Assembly (NCBI GenBank): GCA_027484445.1
Contig: JAIXSY010000013.1
Coordinates: 1-64,000 of the forward strand
Length of the DNA: 64,000 nucleotides
Reading direction: 5' to 3'
From: Verrucomicrobiaceae bacterium
GTDB taxonomy: Bacteria > Verrucomicrobiota > Verrucomicrobiia > Verrucomicrobiales > Verrucomicrobiaceae
Positions 1 through 8,506 of this stretch are shown in pieces (within the stretch, counting starts at the first letter, position 1; each line of letters begins with the position of its first letter). The notes below the pieces were generated by a model. That model was not told the origin of the DNA. It searched no databases and saw only the letters and a list, made by a program, of their open reading frames with translations. A program made the translations under genes and the position numbers.

Positions 1-2
1 GA

Positions 3-131
3 GCGGTGAGCAGCTACCGGGGGCTGATGGTGCAAAAAGGCAGTAGCGCAGGCGGCTACGGGTTCTACCTGAGCGACCGCCTCTACGACCTCGACCCCGA
101 ATCCAGCCGCGTCTCTCTCGGCCTCCCTTGA
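3..131 (+). CDS. C-terminal fragment of an unidentified protein (cut by window edge)
   Basis: An open frame runs in from the left edge and ends at a TGA, giving 42 residues that finish in SLGLP. The stretch is rich in Gly, Ser and Tyr and contains a SDRLYDLDP segment, but I do not recognise a family. It is followed within 30 bases by a strong hairpin, which fits the natural end of a gene. The start and most of the protein lie outside the window, so no function can be given. Confidence 0.5.
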   Translation, partial: AVSSYRGLMVQKGSSAGGYGFYLSDRLYDLDPESSRVSLGLP

Positions 132-159
132 GGAGCTTTTCAGACAATCAGCCTAACGA

Positions 160-191
160 AAAACGGCAAGCCAACCCTGGCTTGCCGTTTT
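160..191. terminator. Bidirectional rho-independent terminator
   Basis: A perfect 14-bp inverted repeat (AAAACGGCAAGCCA and its complement) encloses a 4-base ACCC loop. A-runs on one side and T-runs on the other make it work on either strand. It separates the rightward partial gene from the leftward small gene that follows. Confidence 0.85.
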
Positions 192-212
192 GATGCAGGA
201 GTATGAATCGAC

Positions 213-443
213 TCAGCTCTTGGACTCTTCGCTGCTATCCTGTGGCAGAAGTGGCTGGCCAAACATGAGGCGCAGGCGATTGCCAGGATGCAGCTGATCC
301 AGCTGCTTGCGGGAGGCTTTGCGCTCTTGCTCGCTCAGCGGCAGGGCGAGCTGATCTCCCTGCTTTGGGCTCGCACGTCCTCGACCACTGGATTGACCCG
401 CTGCCGGTGAGGTCGAAGTGCTTTTGCGCTTGGGAGTGTCCAT
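213..443 (-). CDS. Small basic hypothetical protein
   Basis: Seventy-six residues starting MDTPKRKSTSTS. The first half is rich in Ser, Lys, Arg and Gly and probably disordered. The second half (LSEQERKASRKQLDQLHPGNRL) looks helical and charged. An upstream in-frame TTG would add 14 residues, but the ATG is the simpler start. It ends just before a shared terminator, which supports a real gene. No family is recognised; a small nucleic-acid-binding protein is possible but only suggested by its charge. Confidence 0.45.
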   Translation of the reverse strand: MDTPKRKSTSTSPAAGQSSGRGRASPKQGDQLALPLSEQERKASRKQLDQLHPGNRLRLMFGQPLLPQDSSEESKS

Positions 444-625
444 GATTCGAGAGAGTGGAATGGGCGTGGTGAGCTTCAACGGCAAATGCTGAGCGGGTCA
501 GTGCCAGGCTAAGGAAGCCGATGGCAAGCTGAAGCTAAAGAAGCTGCGCTAGATTCAGGCCAGCACAGCGCGACGAAGTGGCTGAGCATGGTTTGCTTGG
601 GAGGCGAGGTGGAAAGAGGTTGCCT

Positions 626-2350
626 TTAGAAGATCTCTGGCTCGGGCACCGCAGGACCATGCTGCAAGAAGTCAAAGTCAGCGCCCTCGTTCGCTTGGGT
701 GACATGCTCGACATACAGCTTTGCATAGCCACGATGATAGCGAGGGGGTGCAGGTTTCCAGGCGGCACGGCGTTGGGCCAGTTCTTCATCACTGACGTGC
801 AGGTGCAGGCGACGATTTTTCACATCCAGTTCGATCCTGTCTCCTGTCTTCACCAGGGCCAGTGGACCGCCAACCGCGCTTTCGGGTGCGATGTGGAGCA
901 CGCAGGCGCCGTAGCTGGTGCCGCTCATGCGGCAGTCGCTGAGGCGAACGAGGTCGCGGATGCCCTGCATGAGTAGCTTTTTCGGGATGGGAAGCTGTCC
1001 CCACTCAGGCATCCCGGGTGCGCCGACGGGGCCTGCATTGCGCAGCACAAGCACGGTGTCCTGGGTGACGTCGAGATCGGGGTCGTCAATCTTCGCTTTC
1101 ATCTCTGGGTAGCTGTCAAAGACAAGCGCAGGACCCGTGTGTTGGCAGAGTTCGGGTGTCGCTGCTGCATGTTTGATCACGGCTCCATCCGGGCAGAGAT
1201 TGCCGCGTAGGATGGCGGTGCCTCCATCGGCTTGGAGGGGATTGGCCGTCGTGCGAATGACATCGGCATCGTAGATCTCACAGCCTGCCACGTTTTCCCC
1301 TAGCGTGAGACCGGTGATGGTCGGCACCTGCATGTCGAGAAGGTCGCGCATGGCATTCAGCAGGGCCTTGATGCCGCCGGCCAGGAAGAACTCCTCCATC
1401 AGGTATTTGCCAGCCGGGCGCAGGTTTGCCAAAAGCGGAACACAGCGGCTGATTTCGTCGAATTTTTCCAAAGGCAACGGGATGCCTAGCCGCCCCGCCA
1501 TCGCAATGAGGTGGACAATTGCGTTCGTGCTGCCACCGAGGGCCATGTCCACGGCAATGGCGTTTTCAAAAGAACGCTCACTGACGATCGTGGACGGGCG
1601 TCGATCCATCCAAACGTTTTCCACCATCTGTCGGCCTGCAGCAGCAGCGATGCGGGTGTGAGCACTATCGACGGCAGGGATGGATGACGCGCCCGGCATG
1701 ACAAGGCCCAGGGTCTCGGCCAGTGCCGTGAGGGTGCTGGCCGTGCCCATGGTCATGCAGTGGCCAGGGCCACGGGCGATGCCGTCTTCGATCTCACACC
1801 ATTCTTCCCAGCTGAGGTTGCCGGCGCGTTTTTCATCCCAGTATTTCCAGACGTCGCTGCCGCTGCCGAGCGTGGTGCCGCGCCAGTTGCCCTTCATCAT
1901 GGGACCACAGGGCATGTAGATGACAGGGATGTCCATGCTGAAAGCTCCCATGAGCAGGCCTGGGGTGGACTTGTCGCAGCCGCCCAGCAGCACGGCACCA
2001 TCCAGCGGATTCGCCCGCAGTACCTCTTCGGTCTCCATCGCCAAGAGGTTTCGGTGAAACATGGCCGTTGGTTTGGTGAGCATTTCGCCAACGGAAAGAA
2101 CAGGGATCTCCATGGGATGGCCGCCTGCCTGAAGAATGCCACGGCGCACGGCGTCAGCCGTGAGCTTCAGGTGCATGTGGCAGGAGTTTTGTTCGGACCA
2201 TGAGTTCAAAATGCCGATGATCGGCTTCCCCACATAATCTTCGGCTGCCCATCCGGCTTGCTTGGCACGTGAGCGATGTCCAAAAGAGCGCAGTTCATCG
2301 CGGCCATACCAGCGCCAGGAGCGGAGTTGTTCAGGTGTTTTACGGGTCAT
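626..2350 (-). CDS. IlvD/Edd-family sugar-acid dehydratase (L-arabinonate dehydratase-like)
   Basis: Cytoplasmic iron-sulfur dehydratase that should remove water from a sugar acid such as L-arabinonate or a related aldonate. At 574 residues it has family length. Three cysteines sit at 57 (EQNSC), 125 (GGCDKSTPG) and 198 (GHCMTMGTAST), almost the spacing of the [2Fe-2S] ligands known for Rhizobium L-arabinonate dehydratase. The N-terminus (RSWRWYGRDELRSFGHRSR) also fits the sugar-acid branch rather than biosynthetic IlvD. I start at the ATG of MTRKTPEQLR; a longer in-frame start would add a hydrophobic leader unlikely in this family. It lies 64 bases downstream of a hydroxypyruvate-isomerase-like gene on the same strand, suggesting a sugar-acid pathway operon. 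The exact substrate is inferred. Confidence 0.88.
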   Translation of the reverse strand: MTRKTPEQLRSWRWYGRDELRSFGHRSRAKQAGWAAEDYVGKPIIGILNSWSEQNSCHMHLKLTADAVRRGILQAGGHPMEIPVLSVGEMLTKPTAMFHRNLLAMETEEVLRANPLDGAVLLGGCDKSTPGLLMGAFSMDIPVIYMPCGPMMKGNWRGTTLGSGSDVWKYWDEKRAGNLSWEEWCEIEDGIARGPGHCMTMGTASTLTALAETLGLVMPGASSIPAVDSAHTRIAAAAGRQMVENVWMDRRPSTIVSERSFENAIAVDMALGGSTNAIVHLIAMAGRLGIPLPLEKFDEISRCVPLLANLRPAGKYLMEEFFLAGGIKALLNAMRDLLDMQVPTITGLTLGENVAGCEIYDADVIRTTANPLQADGGTAILRGNLCPDGAVIKHAAATPELCQHTGPALVFDSYPEMKAKIDDPDLDVTQDTVLVLRNAGPVGAPGMPEWGQLPIPKKLLMQGIRDLVRLSDCRMSGTSYGACVLHIAPESAVGGPLALVKTGDRIELDVKNRRLHLHVSDEELAQRRAAWKPAPPRYHRGYAKLYVEHVTQANEGADFDFLQHGPAVPEPEIF

Positions 2351-2414
2351 GAGGGTGGGCATTGTCAGCAGGAGCGGCAAGATTGCCACTGCGGTCTTGG
2401 GCGAACTCACTTTC

Positions 2415-3320
2415 TCAAGCGACGGAACAAATCACGACGGCTTGTTTTAAGGAGGCGAGCTTGTCCGGGCGCTTGGGGATGAATTCTTGCCCCAGATAGC
2501 CCGTGTAGCCTGTGGCCTGAATCGCTGAGATGATGGCGGGGTAGTTCAGCTCCTGGGTAGCATCGATCTCAGCCCTCCCTGGCACACCGCCTGTGTGGTA
2601 GTGAAAGAAGTGCGCGTGATGCTTTTGGATCGTGGCGATGACATCTCCTTCCATGATCTGCATGTGATAAATGTCGTATAGCAGTCCGAAGTGAGCGGAG
2701 CCGAGTTTTTCACACAAAGCTACCCCCCAGGCGCTATGATCGCACATGTAGTCGGGATGGTTCACTTTGCTGTTCAGCAACTCCATGACGAGCTTCACGC
2801 CGAGCTTTTCAGCCAGTGGCAGCAGGCGCTTCAGACCGGTGGCGCAGTTTTCCAGGCCTTGTTCTTCGCTCATGCCATCGCGGTTGCCGCTGAAGCAGAT
2901 GACCTGTCGATGACCAGCTTCGGCACTAGCTTTCAAAAGCGGCTCATAAGCTTGGAGGAGCAGGTCATGATGCTCCAGGCGATTCCATCCTTTGGGAATG
3001 GGGCCGATCTTGGTGCCATCGGCAGCCTGGATGGTGGGAAAGCTGACCATGGCACATTGCAGGCCATGCTTCTTCAGCGTCGGGAAATCGGGTGGATCGA
3101 GCAGCTCGATGGATTCGAGACCGATTTCTTTGGCGGCAAGGCACATGGCCTCGAGGGGGATGTCTTTGTAGCACCATTTGCACACGGAGTGCCTGACCTT
3201 GCCCTGGCCGCCAGCCGCGCGATCTGCGGCTTGGATCTGTTCTTCCAGCAGGGCTGCGATGGCACTGATGCTGGTGATTTTTCCAAAATGACGTCGGGAG
3301 AAAGTGGGGGTGATGGCCAT
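2415..3320 (-). CDS. Exported hydroxypyruvate-isomerase-like TIM barrel protein
   Basis: Three hundred and one residues. The N-terminus SRRHFGKITSISAIAALL resembles a short twin-arginine leader, as often seen on such proteins in Verrucomicrobia and Planctomycetes. The rest has the xylose-isomerase-like TIM-barrel pattern. Acidic/His metal-site candidates are seen in VMELLNSKVNH (mid-protein), LLYDIYHMQIMEGD and near the end in LGQEFIP. This matches the hydroxypyruvate isomerase/Hyi group, which interconverts hydroxypyruvate and tartronate semialdehyde or epimerises small sugars. It is followed by the dehydratase and probably co-transcribed with it. Substrate unknown. Confidence 0.8.
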   Translation of the reverse strand: MAITPTFSRRHFGKITSISAIAALLEEQIQAADRAAGGQGKVRHSVCKWCYKDIPLEAMCLAAKEIGLESIELLDPPDFPTLKKHGLQCAMVSFPTIQAADGTKIGPIPKGWNRLEHHDLLLQAYEPLLKASAEAGHRQVICFSGNRDGMSEEQGLENCATGLKRLLPLAEKLGVKLVMELLNSKVNHPDYMCDHSAWGVALCEKLGSAHFGLLYDIYHMQIMEGDVIATIQKHHAHFFHYHTGGVPGRAEIDATQELNYPAIISAIQATGYTGYLGQEFIPKRPDKLASLKQAVVICSVA

Positions 3321-3375
3321 GAAAGAGAGCGTAGCGGTAGGGCAGTGTGAAATCCAAGCGCGAAGTGATGGCCGC

Positions 3376-3409
3376 CAAAAAGCAGGGCTGCCTGGAAGAG
3401 GCAGCCCTG
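3376..3409 (-). terminator. Terminator of the pgk-tpiA unit
   Basis: A 10-bp perfect stem (CAGGGCTGCC with its complement, 7-base loop) is followed on the minus strand by five T residues. It sits about 30 bases past the tpiA stop and before the next leftward gene. Confidence 0.8.
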
Positions 3410-3437
3410 GAGTCGTAAAATAAGGGGAGGCAAGAGA

Positions 3438-4229
3438 TTACTGAGCGTTGACCCAATCAATGGCCGCGCGGCAGATTTCCCAGAAGCTGCCGACTTCCAT
3501 GGAGGCTCCACCGACGAGGGCTCCGTCCACATCCTTTTGGCTGATGAGCTCGGCCATGTTACCCGGCTTCACGCTGCCACCATACTGAATGCGGATCTTT
3601 TGCGCGGTGTCTTCGCCGAACATATCGGTGAGGACTTTGCGGACAAAGGCATGGGCTTCTTGAGCCTGCTCCGGGCTGGCGGTGCGACCCGTGCCGATGG
3701 CCCAGACGGGTTCATAAGCGATGACGATGTCGAGGATGCGACGAGCGCCGACTTCAGCAAGGGATTCGCGAAGCTGGCTTTCGAGCACTTTTTCAATGAG
3801 GCCACCATCGCGCTCTTCGAGGGTTTCGCCAATGCACAGGATGGGATGCAGCCGTGCTTCAAGAGCCGCCAAGACCTTGGCATTCACGATGGCGTTCGTT
3901 TCGCCATAGAGGCTGCGGCGCTCGCTGTGACCGAGGATGACATGCTTGCAGCCGCATTCCTTGACCATGCGGGCATTGATTTCGCCGGTGAAGGCTCCAC
4001 CAGCGTGCTGGCTCATGTTTTGTGCGGCGAGTTCGACGCTCTGCTCACGTGCGTTCACGAGAGCGTTGTTGGCGCGTTCGAGGCTGACCGCCGGGGGCGC
4101 GACGACGATTTGGATGGGGCATTTGTCCGGCACAAGGCGGGCGAAGGCGCGAAGGAAGTCATCGGACTCTTGGGGAGTCATGTGCATCTTCCAGTTGGCA
4201 GCAACGATGGGTTTGCGGAGGTGGGTCAT
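3438..4229 (-). CDS. tpiA: Triosephosphate isomerase
   Basis: Interconverts dihydroxyacetone phosphate and glyceraldehyde 3-phosphate in glycolysis and gluconeogenesis, in the cytoplasm. All family landmarks are visible: NWKMH near residues 12-16 with the catalytic Asn and Lys, GHSERR with the catalytic His near residue 98, the AYEPVWAIGTG stretch with the catalytic Glu, and the phosphate-binding YGGSVKP near the end. The 263-residue length is slightly above the usual 250. It follows pgk on the same strand after 65 bases and is closed by a strong terminator, so the two probably form an operon. Confidence 0.97.
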   Translation of the reverse strand: MTHLRKPIVAANWKMHMTPQESDDFLRAFARLVPDKCPIQIVVAPPAVSLERANNALVNAREQSVELAAQNMSQHAGGAFTGEINARMVKECGCKHVILGHSERRSLYGETNAIVNAKVLAALEARLHPILCIGETLEERDGGLIEKVLESQLRESLAEVGARRILDIVIAYEPVWAIGTGRTASPEQAQEAHAFVRKVLTDMFGEDTAQKIRIQYGGSVKPGNMAELISQKDVDGALVGGASMEVGSFWEICRAAIDWVNAQ

Positions 4230-4294
4230 GGGGGAAGTTGGCTTAGGGTGCAGGTTTCCAAAGGTTGGCTAGAGAAGCGCCTTCGTTGGACAAA

Positions 4295-5509
4295 TCACTT
4301 CTCTTGGAGACAGGCGACGCCTGGCAGCACTTTGCCTTCGAGAAGTTCGAGCGAGGCACCTCCTCCGGTGGAGATGAAGGTCATTTTGTCGCCAAGCTTT
4401 GCTTTTTTCACCGCCTTGACGCTGTCACCACCGCCGATGATGTTCTTGGCGCTGCTGTTTGCGGCCATGGCCTCGGCAATGTCAAAGGTGCCTTTGGCGG
4501 CTTCTTTGATTTCAAACACACCCATGGGGCCATTCCAGATGACGGTCTTGGCTTTGGAAATTTCTTCGCTGAAGAGCTTCACGGATTCAGGGCCGATATC
4601 GACACCTTCCCAACCGTCTGGAATGTTTTCGTTCACGGACGTGTATTTGGTGTTGCCGAGTTTCTTCGCATCAAAATCAAACGCGTCAGTGATCATGGCA
4701 TCGACCGGAATGAGTAGCTTCACGCCACGCTCCTTGGCTTTGTCCAGAGCAGCTTGGGCAATGGGTTCCCACTCGGGCTTGTAGAGACTTTTGCCAATAG
4801 AAATGCCCTGCACGATCTTGCGGAAGGTGTAGGCCATGCCACCGCCAATAATGATGGTGTCGGCTTTTTCGAGTAGGCGATTGATGACGCCAATCTTGTC
4901 GCTGACCTTTGCACCACCGAGGATGACGACAAACGGACGGTCGGGGTTTTCCAATTCGTCGTGCAGGTAGGCCAGCTCCTTCTCCATGAGCAAGCCAGAG
5001 ACGGCAGGCAAGTAATCGGCGATGCCTGCGGTCGAACTGTGGGCGCGGTGAGCAGAGCCAAAGGCGTCGTTCACAAACACTTCGGCGAGATCCGCGAGAC
5101 CTTTGGCGAGTTCGGCATCGTTTTTCTCCTCACCTGCATGGAAGCGGGTGTTTTCTAGCAGCAAGACGCCGCCTGCGGGTAGAGCTTCGGCTTTGGCCTT
5201 GGCGACAGGACCAGTCGTTTCTTCGGAAAATTCAACAGGCACACCGATCAGGGCGCTCAGGGCTGGTGCCACGGGAGCCAGGGACTGCTTTGGATCGCGC
5301 TGACCCTTTGGACGACCCAGGTGGGAGCAAAGGATGACCTTGGCACCTTTCTCCAGCAGGGCTTTGATGGTGGGTAGGGTTTCCTGAATTCGAGTGGCGT
5401 CTGTGATGACCATTTGGCCGTCTTTCTCTTCAAGAGGGACGTTGAAATCGACGCGCACGATGACGCGCTTGTTGCTCAGGTCGATGTCGCGGATGGTCTT
5501 TTTGGGCAT
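4295..5509 (-). CDS. pgk: Phosphoglycerate kinase
   Basis: Transfers phosphate between 1,3-bisphosphoglycerate and ADP in glycolysis. The 404-residue protein starts [11 protein letters not shown], and the VRVDFNVPL substrate-binding segment follows about 20 residues in. CSHLGRPKG, the hinge/nucleotide region GGAKVSDK and the GGGDSVKAV phosphate loop near the C-terminus are all in place. An ATG 12 codons upstream is in frame, but the residues it would add (PQGADSHPHTT) do not belong to the family. It is the first gene of the pgk-tpiA pair. No gapA is next to it here. Confidence 0.97.
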   Translation of the reverse strand: MPKKTIRDIDLSNKRVIVRVDFNVPLEEKDGQMVITDATRIQETLPTIKALLEKGAKVILCSHLGRPKGQRDPKQSLAPVAPALSALIGVPVEFSEETTGPVAKAKAEALPAGGVLLLENTRFHAGEEKNDAELAKGLADLAEVFVNDAFGSAHRAHSSTAGIADYLPAVSGLLMEKELAYLHDELENPDRPFVVILGGAKVSDKIGVINRLLEKADTIIIGGGMAYTFRKIVQGISIGKSLYKPEWEPIAQAALDKAKERGVKLLIPVDAMITDAFDFDAKKLGNTKYTSVNENIPDGWEGVDIGPESVKLFSEEISKAKTVIWNGPMGVFEIKEAAKGTFDIAEAMAANSSAKNIIGGGDSVKAVKKAKLGDKMTFISTGGGASLELLEGKVLPGVACLQEK

Positions 5510-5724
5510 GGTCGTGTGGGGGTGAGAATCAGCGCCTTGGGGCAAGGGGGCCGGAGGATTAGCACAGAGCGTGCATGGCGCTTGTGAAAAATTTGCGGAA
5601 GTCAGGGGCTGAAATCGACCTGCACACGGTCACGAGACGATTCAGGAGTGGTCTTTCCCATGGAAACCCCAGGACCTCAGTGCCAGGGCAAAAGGCACCT
5701 GAGGCTCGGGCTTTGTGCAGAAAT

Positions 5725-6969
5725 TCAGGTCATAAGACCTTGAATATCAATCAAGAAAAGTTGCCGTCCCTCGGCTCCGTTAGGCGCGTCGATGCAAACG
5801 AATTTTTCATCGCGGCTGCTGCGCGGGTGGCAGTCGCAGCGCCATTCACCTTTGTATTCTGGCGGTTGGGGGAAGTGTCCCAGGTCGATGCGTTTCTGGC
5901 TCGCGATATGATAGAGGTGAGGTGTTTGAATCCGTCGAACCCCCTGCGCGTAGGTGTCGTTTAGGATCCACTCGTTGTTCTTCAGGTAGGTGAGGTGGCC
6001 GGCTTTATCGAGAATGCCGTGGCCGATTTCTTCTAAAATGCCACTGTCCTTGTCCTCGAAGAGAAAATCCCCCCAGTCGGGATTCCCCAGCCATCCCCTG
6101 GCCTGGGAGAGGATGTGTTTGGAATCTCGCCAAATGAAATGAGAGGCATAGCCGTTCGGGATGACGATCCGCAAATCTTGCCCTTGGAGGTCGGCCGTGA
6201 TCAGACGTGTGAGGTGTCCACCTTTGGGCTGAGTCCAGCGGTGCAGCAGGATGAAGCGCCCTCCGTCAGGACTGACCAGCAGGTGATAGGCGTGGTGTTT
6301 GGAGTCAGGTCGGTTTTGCAGGACTTCTCCAGTTCGAGCCAGCGTCTCATGACTGACGATGAGTGTTTCGACCCCTGTTTCCAGATTCACATGGGTGACT
6401 CCACTCCCCGCAGGAGCCATCTCCTCAAAAAAACGATCTCGGATTCCAGCGTAGCCATAGCCCGGTCGGCAGTCGGCGACGCGTGCAAAGTCGCAGCTCA
6501 CACCCTCCCTGCCATTGGGAGAAAGCGCATAAATTGGAAAGGGTAGGGTGTGTTTTTCTTGGGTTTTGACATCCAGGACATGGCTCACGAACCGGTCTTT
6601 TTCGCGGTCATTCCAGATGACTTTCCACGTGTCACCCGGAATCCATTGCAACATGCTGCCTTGCTGCCAGCACCAAGCCTTGGATTTCCCCAGAGGTATC
6701 CAGCGGTCTCCTTCTTCGAGGTCGATCATGCCAACTTCGATTTCGTCGTCAGCGCTTGGGGAGCGATGTTCAAAGGACACCTTGTGACTCAGCACAAAGC
6801 GATTGTCGGGGGAAAACTGCAGTTTGTCGTAGTAGGCAAACCAGTGAAACCCAGGGCCCTTTGTGATTTTCCGAGTGGGTGGAAAGGAAGAGTTGGCACG
6901 ACTGCCCGTTGCGAGCTGAGAGAGCGCGAGGGTGGCGATGAACTGACGACGTCCGAGAGGAAAATTCAT
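5725..6969 (-). CDS. Exported beta-propeller-like protein
   Basis: Four hundred and fourteen residues. The N-terminus MNFPLGRRQFIATLALSQLATGSRA is a clear twin-arginine signal ending before residue 26. The body has repeated short WD-like/TolB-like strand patterns such as YDKLQFSPDNRFVLSHK and YHLLVSPDGGRFILLHRW, expected of a six- or seven-bladed propeller. The overall pattern resembles oligogalacturonate-lyase-like propeller proteins of Verrucomicrobia and Planctomycetes, but I see no motif that proves lyase activity. An in-frame TTG would add four residues; the ATG gives the better leader. It is a single gene between pgk and the sigma factor. Confidence 0.65.
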   Translation of the reverse strand: MNFPLGRRQFIATLALSQLATGSRANSSFPPTRKITKGPGFHWFAYYDKLQFSPDNRFVLSHKVSFEHRSPSADDEIEVGMIDLEEGDRWIPLGKSKAWCWQQGSMLQWIPGDTWKVIWNDREKDRFVSHVLDVKTQEKHTLPFPIYALSPNGREGVSCDFARVADCRPGYGYAGIRDRFFEEMAPAGSGVTHVNLETGVETLIVSHETLARTGEVLQNRPDSKHHAYHLLVSPDGGRFILLHRWTQPKGGHLTRLITADLQGQDLRIVIPNGYASHFIWRDSKHILSQARGWLGNPDWGDFLFEDKDSGILEEIGHGILDKAGHLTYLKNNEWILNDTYAQGVRRIQTPHLYHIASQKRIDLGHFPQPPEYKGEWRCDCHPRSSRDEKFVCIDAPNGAEGRQLFLIDIQGLMT

Positions 6970-7062
6970 GGGCTCAGCCAATAACGCCGCGCAGAGCTAA
7001 TCATTGCTTCAGAGGGACATAAGCCCGCTCTGACTCACAACAAAAGATTCCCTCAGCCGCAG

Positions 7063-7953
7063 TTACTTGATCGCTGCTTTGTCTTCAGCTGCTTTCTTTT
7101 TCTTCTTGGAGCCAGCGTTCCGCAGCACTTTGGGGATTGGATCTTCCTTCTTCTGTAGTGCGCGGCGGAGCTTGCGCAAAGCAATGTTCTGTAGCTGGCG
7201 AATACGCTCACGTGTCACGCCGAACTCTTGCCCAACTTCTTCCAGCGTACGCGGCTTTTGCCCCGCAAGGCCAAAGCGAGCATCAATGATTTTGCGTTCG
7301 CGCTCATCCAGCACCGTGAGCAGCCCGTCGAGCTGTCCGTGCATGTTTTTGTGAGAGAGCAGCTCAAAAGGCGTCTGGGCATTTTCGTCACCGACGATTT
7401 CACCGAATTCTGTGCTGTCATCATCGCTAATCGGCGCATCGAGCGAAGCTGGGCGCATGGAAGCGACCTTAAGCTGGCTCAATTTGGCACGATCAATGCC
7501 GATTTCCTCGGACAATTCGTCATCCGTTGGTTCACGACCGAGTTCTTCGGACATGGCCATGGCCACACGGCGCATCTTGCTGATCTTGTCCACCATGTGG
7601 ACTGGGAGACGGATGGTCTTGGACTGATTGGCCAGGGCGCGTTTGATCGACTGCTTGATCCACCATGCTGCATAGGTGGAGAGTTTTCCCCCTTTGTTGG
7701 GGTCGAAGCGCTCCACTGCCTTCATCAGGCCGATGTTGCCCTCGGAAATCAGATCCAAAAGAGGCAGGCCATAGTTGGCGTAGTCTTGAGCGATCTTGAC
7801 CACGAGACGAAGGTTCGCCCGGATCATGTGCGAGCGTGCTTCAGGATCGCCGCGCTTGATGCGCTCGGCGAGGTCCACCTCCTGCTCGGGAGTCAGCAAG
7901 TCAGTCTTGCCGATTTCACGCAGGTAAATTTTAATGCCTCCGTCTAGTTCCAT
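7063..7953 (-). CDS. Sigma-70 family RNA polymerase sigma factor (group 1/2 type)
   Basis: Two hundred and ninety-six residues with region 1.2 (IKIYLREIG), region 2 (NLRLVVKIAQDYANYGLPLLDLI, the -10-reading and melting helix around KLSTYAAWWIKQSIKRAL), region 3 and region 4 (TLEEVGQEFGVTRERIRQLQNIALRKLR, the -35 helix-turn-helix). It lacks the acidic region 1.1 and the large non-conserved insert of housekeeping RpoD, so it is either a streamlined SigA or a group 2 factor. The tail SKKKKKAAEDKAAIK is strongly basic. I start at the ATG of MELDGG, because the family alignment begins there; a GTG 28 codons upstream is also in frame. The start has no Shine-Dalgarno sequence and sits against a repeated CCCCTG element. 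Confidence 0.92.
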   Translation of the reverse strand: MELDGGIKIYLREIGKTDLLTPEQEVDLAERIKRGDPEARSHMIRANLRLVVKIAQDYANYGLPLLDLISEGNIGLMKAVERFDPNKGGKLSTYAAWWIKQSIKRALANQSKTIRLPVHMVDKISKMRRVAMAMSEELGREPTDDELSEEIGIDRAKLSQLKVASMRPASLDAPISDDDSTEFGEIVGDENAQTPFELLSHKNMHGQLDGLLTVLDERERKIIDARFGLAGQKPRTLEEVGQEFGVTRERIRQLQNIALRKLRRALQKKEDPIPKVLRNAGSKKKKKAAEDKAAIK

Positions 7954-8022
7954 GTCAGGGGATTGCGAATGAGATACGAAAGGGTTTGGATGTTTTTTGT
8001 CCCCTGATTTTGATGCAGGGGA
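7954..8022 (-). promoter_or_regulatory. Possible alternative-hairpin leader of the sigma factor gene
   Basis: In the sigma-factor leader (minus strand) a TCCCCTG segment is followed after 9 bases by TCAGGGGA, and after 37 more bases by TCCCCTGA, which ends one base before the start ATG. The middle segment can pair with either outer one: 7 bp upstream, or 8 bp covering the position where a ribosome site would be. This is the geometry of a switchable leader, but no ligand or protein is indicated and chance cannot be excluded. Confidence 0.35.
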
Positions 8023-8037
8023 TGTGCAGTATAACAC

Positions 8038-8347
8038 AGGCTCGTGCTTCCGCCTCTCTTTTTTTCAGCAACAAATCTGCCAAAGGGGGGGAATAGTGCT
8101 TTTGGCGAAAAAAGCAGCATAGGTTTCGCGCACAGGCAAAACCTTCAAAAAGTTCAGCAATCTCCCGAATTAGCGAAGAAAACAGCTCTGCGAAAGCTGA
8201 TGAGAGATTCTCCAAATTGAATAGTTGCGCCGATGGGAAGGATGGCTAAATAAAAAAGGAAGAAGAGGAACACGGAGTTTCAAAATTTCAGTTTCTGATG
8301 CCAATCAAGCATTCTGAAATTTAAAACTTTTTGTGCTAATTCTAAAA
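8038..8347. other. Intergenic stretch before tRNA-Gly
   Basis: This AT-rich stretch lies between the sigma-factor leader and the tRNA promoter. I see no convincing gene or RNA in it. It should contain the sigma-factor promoter; a TATACT hexamer occurs on the minus strand near 8030 but without a good -35 partner. Confidence 0.5.
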
Positions 8348-8382
8348 ATATCTTGCGGCTGTAAGATATTGCGTGTTATTAT
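8348..8382 (+). promoter_or_regulatory. Putative promoter of tRNA-Gly with an inverted repeat over the -35
   Basis: TTGCGG (8353-8358) and TATTAT (8377-8382) are separated by 18 bases, and the tRNA starts 10 bases later. A perfect 7-bp inverted repeat, ATATCTT-8-AAGATAT (8348-8369), overlaps the -35 element and could be a protein site. The surroundings are very AT-rich, as expected upstream of a stable RNA gene. Confidence 0.45.
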
Positions 8383-8392
8383 AACTTTAACT

Positions 8393-8466
8393 GCGGGTAT
8401 AGCTTAATGGTAAAGTTCCAGCCTTCCACGCTGGCCATGTGGGTTCGATTCCCACTACCCGCTCCA
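8393..8466 (+). tRNA. tRNA-Gly (anticodon TCC)
   Basis: A full cloverleaf can be drawn. The acceptor GCGGGTA pairs with TACCCGC. The anticodon stem CCAGC/GCTGG holds the loop CTTCCAC with anticodon TCC, and the T-arm GTGGGTTCGATTCCCAC is standard. The discriminator T is followed by an encoded CCA. It is a single tRNA gene, not part of a cluster. Confidence 0.95.
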
Positions 8467-8506
8467 AGTCAGAGTTTACCACGCCCTATTCAATCACACT
8501 GCCGCT

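Noticed and set aside
3537..4784. 415-codon plus-strand frame over tpiA and pgk
   Set aside because: It spans two certain genes in antisense and switches in composition at their border.
7955..8215. 86-codon minus-strand frame upstream of the sigma factor
   Set aside because: It overlaps the structured leader, is Cys/Phe-rich without a domain, and would end inside the sigma-factor start region.
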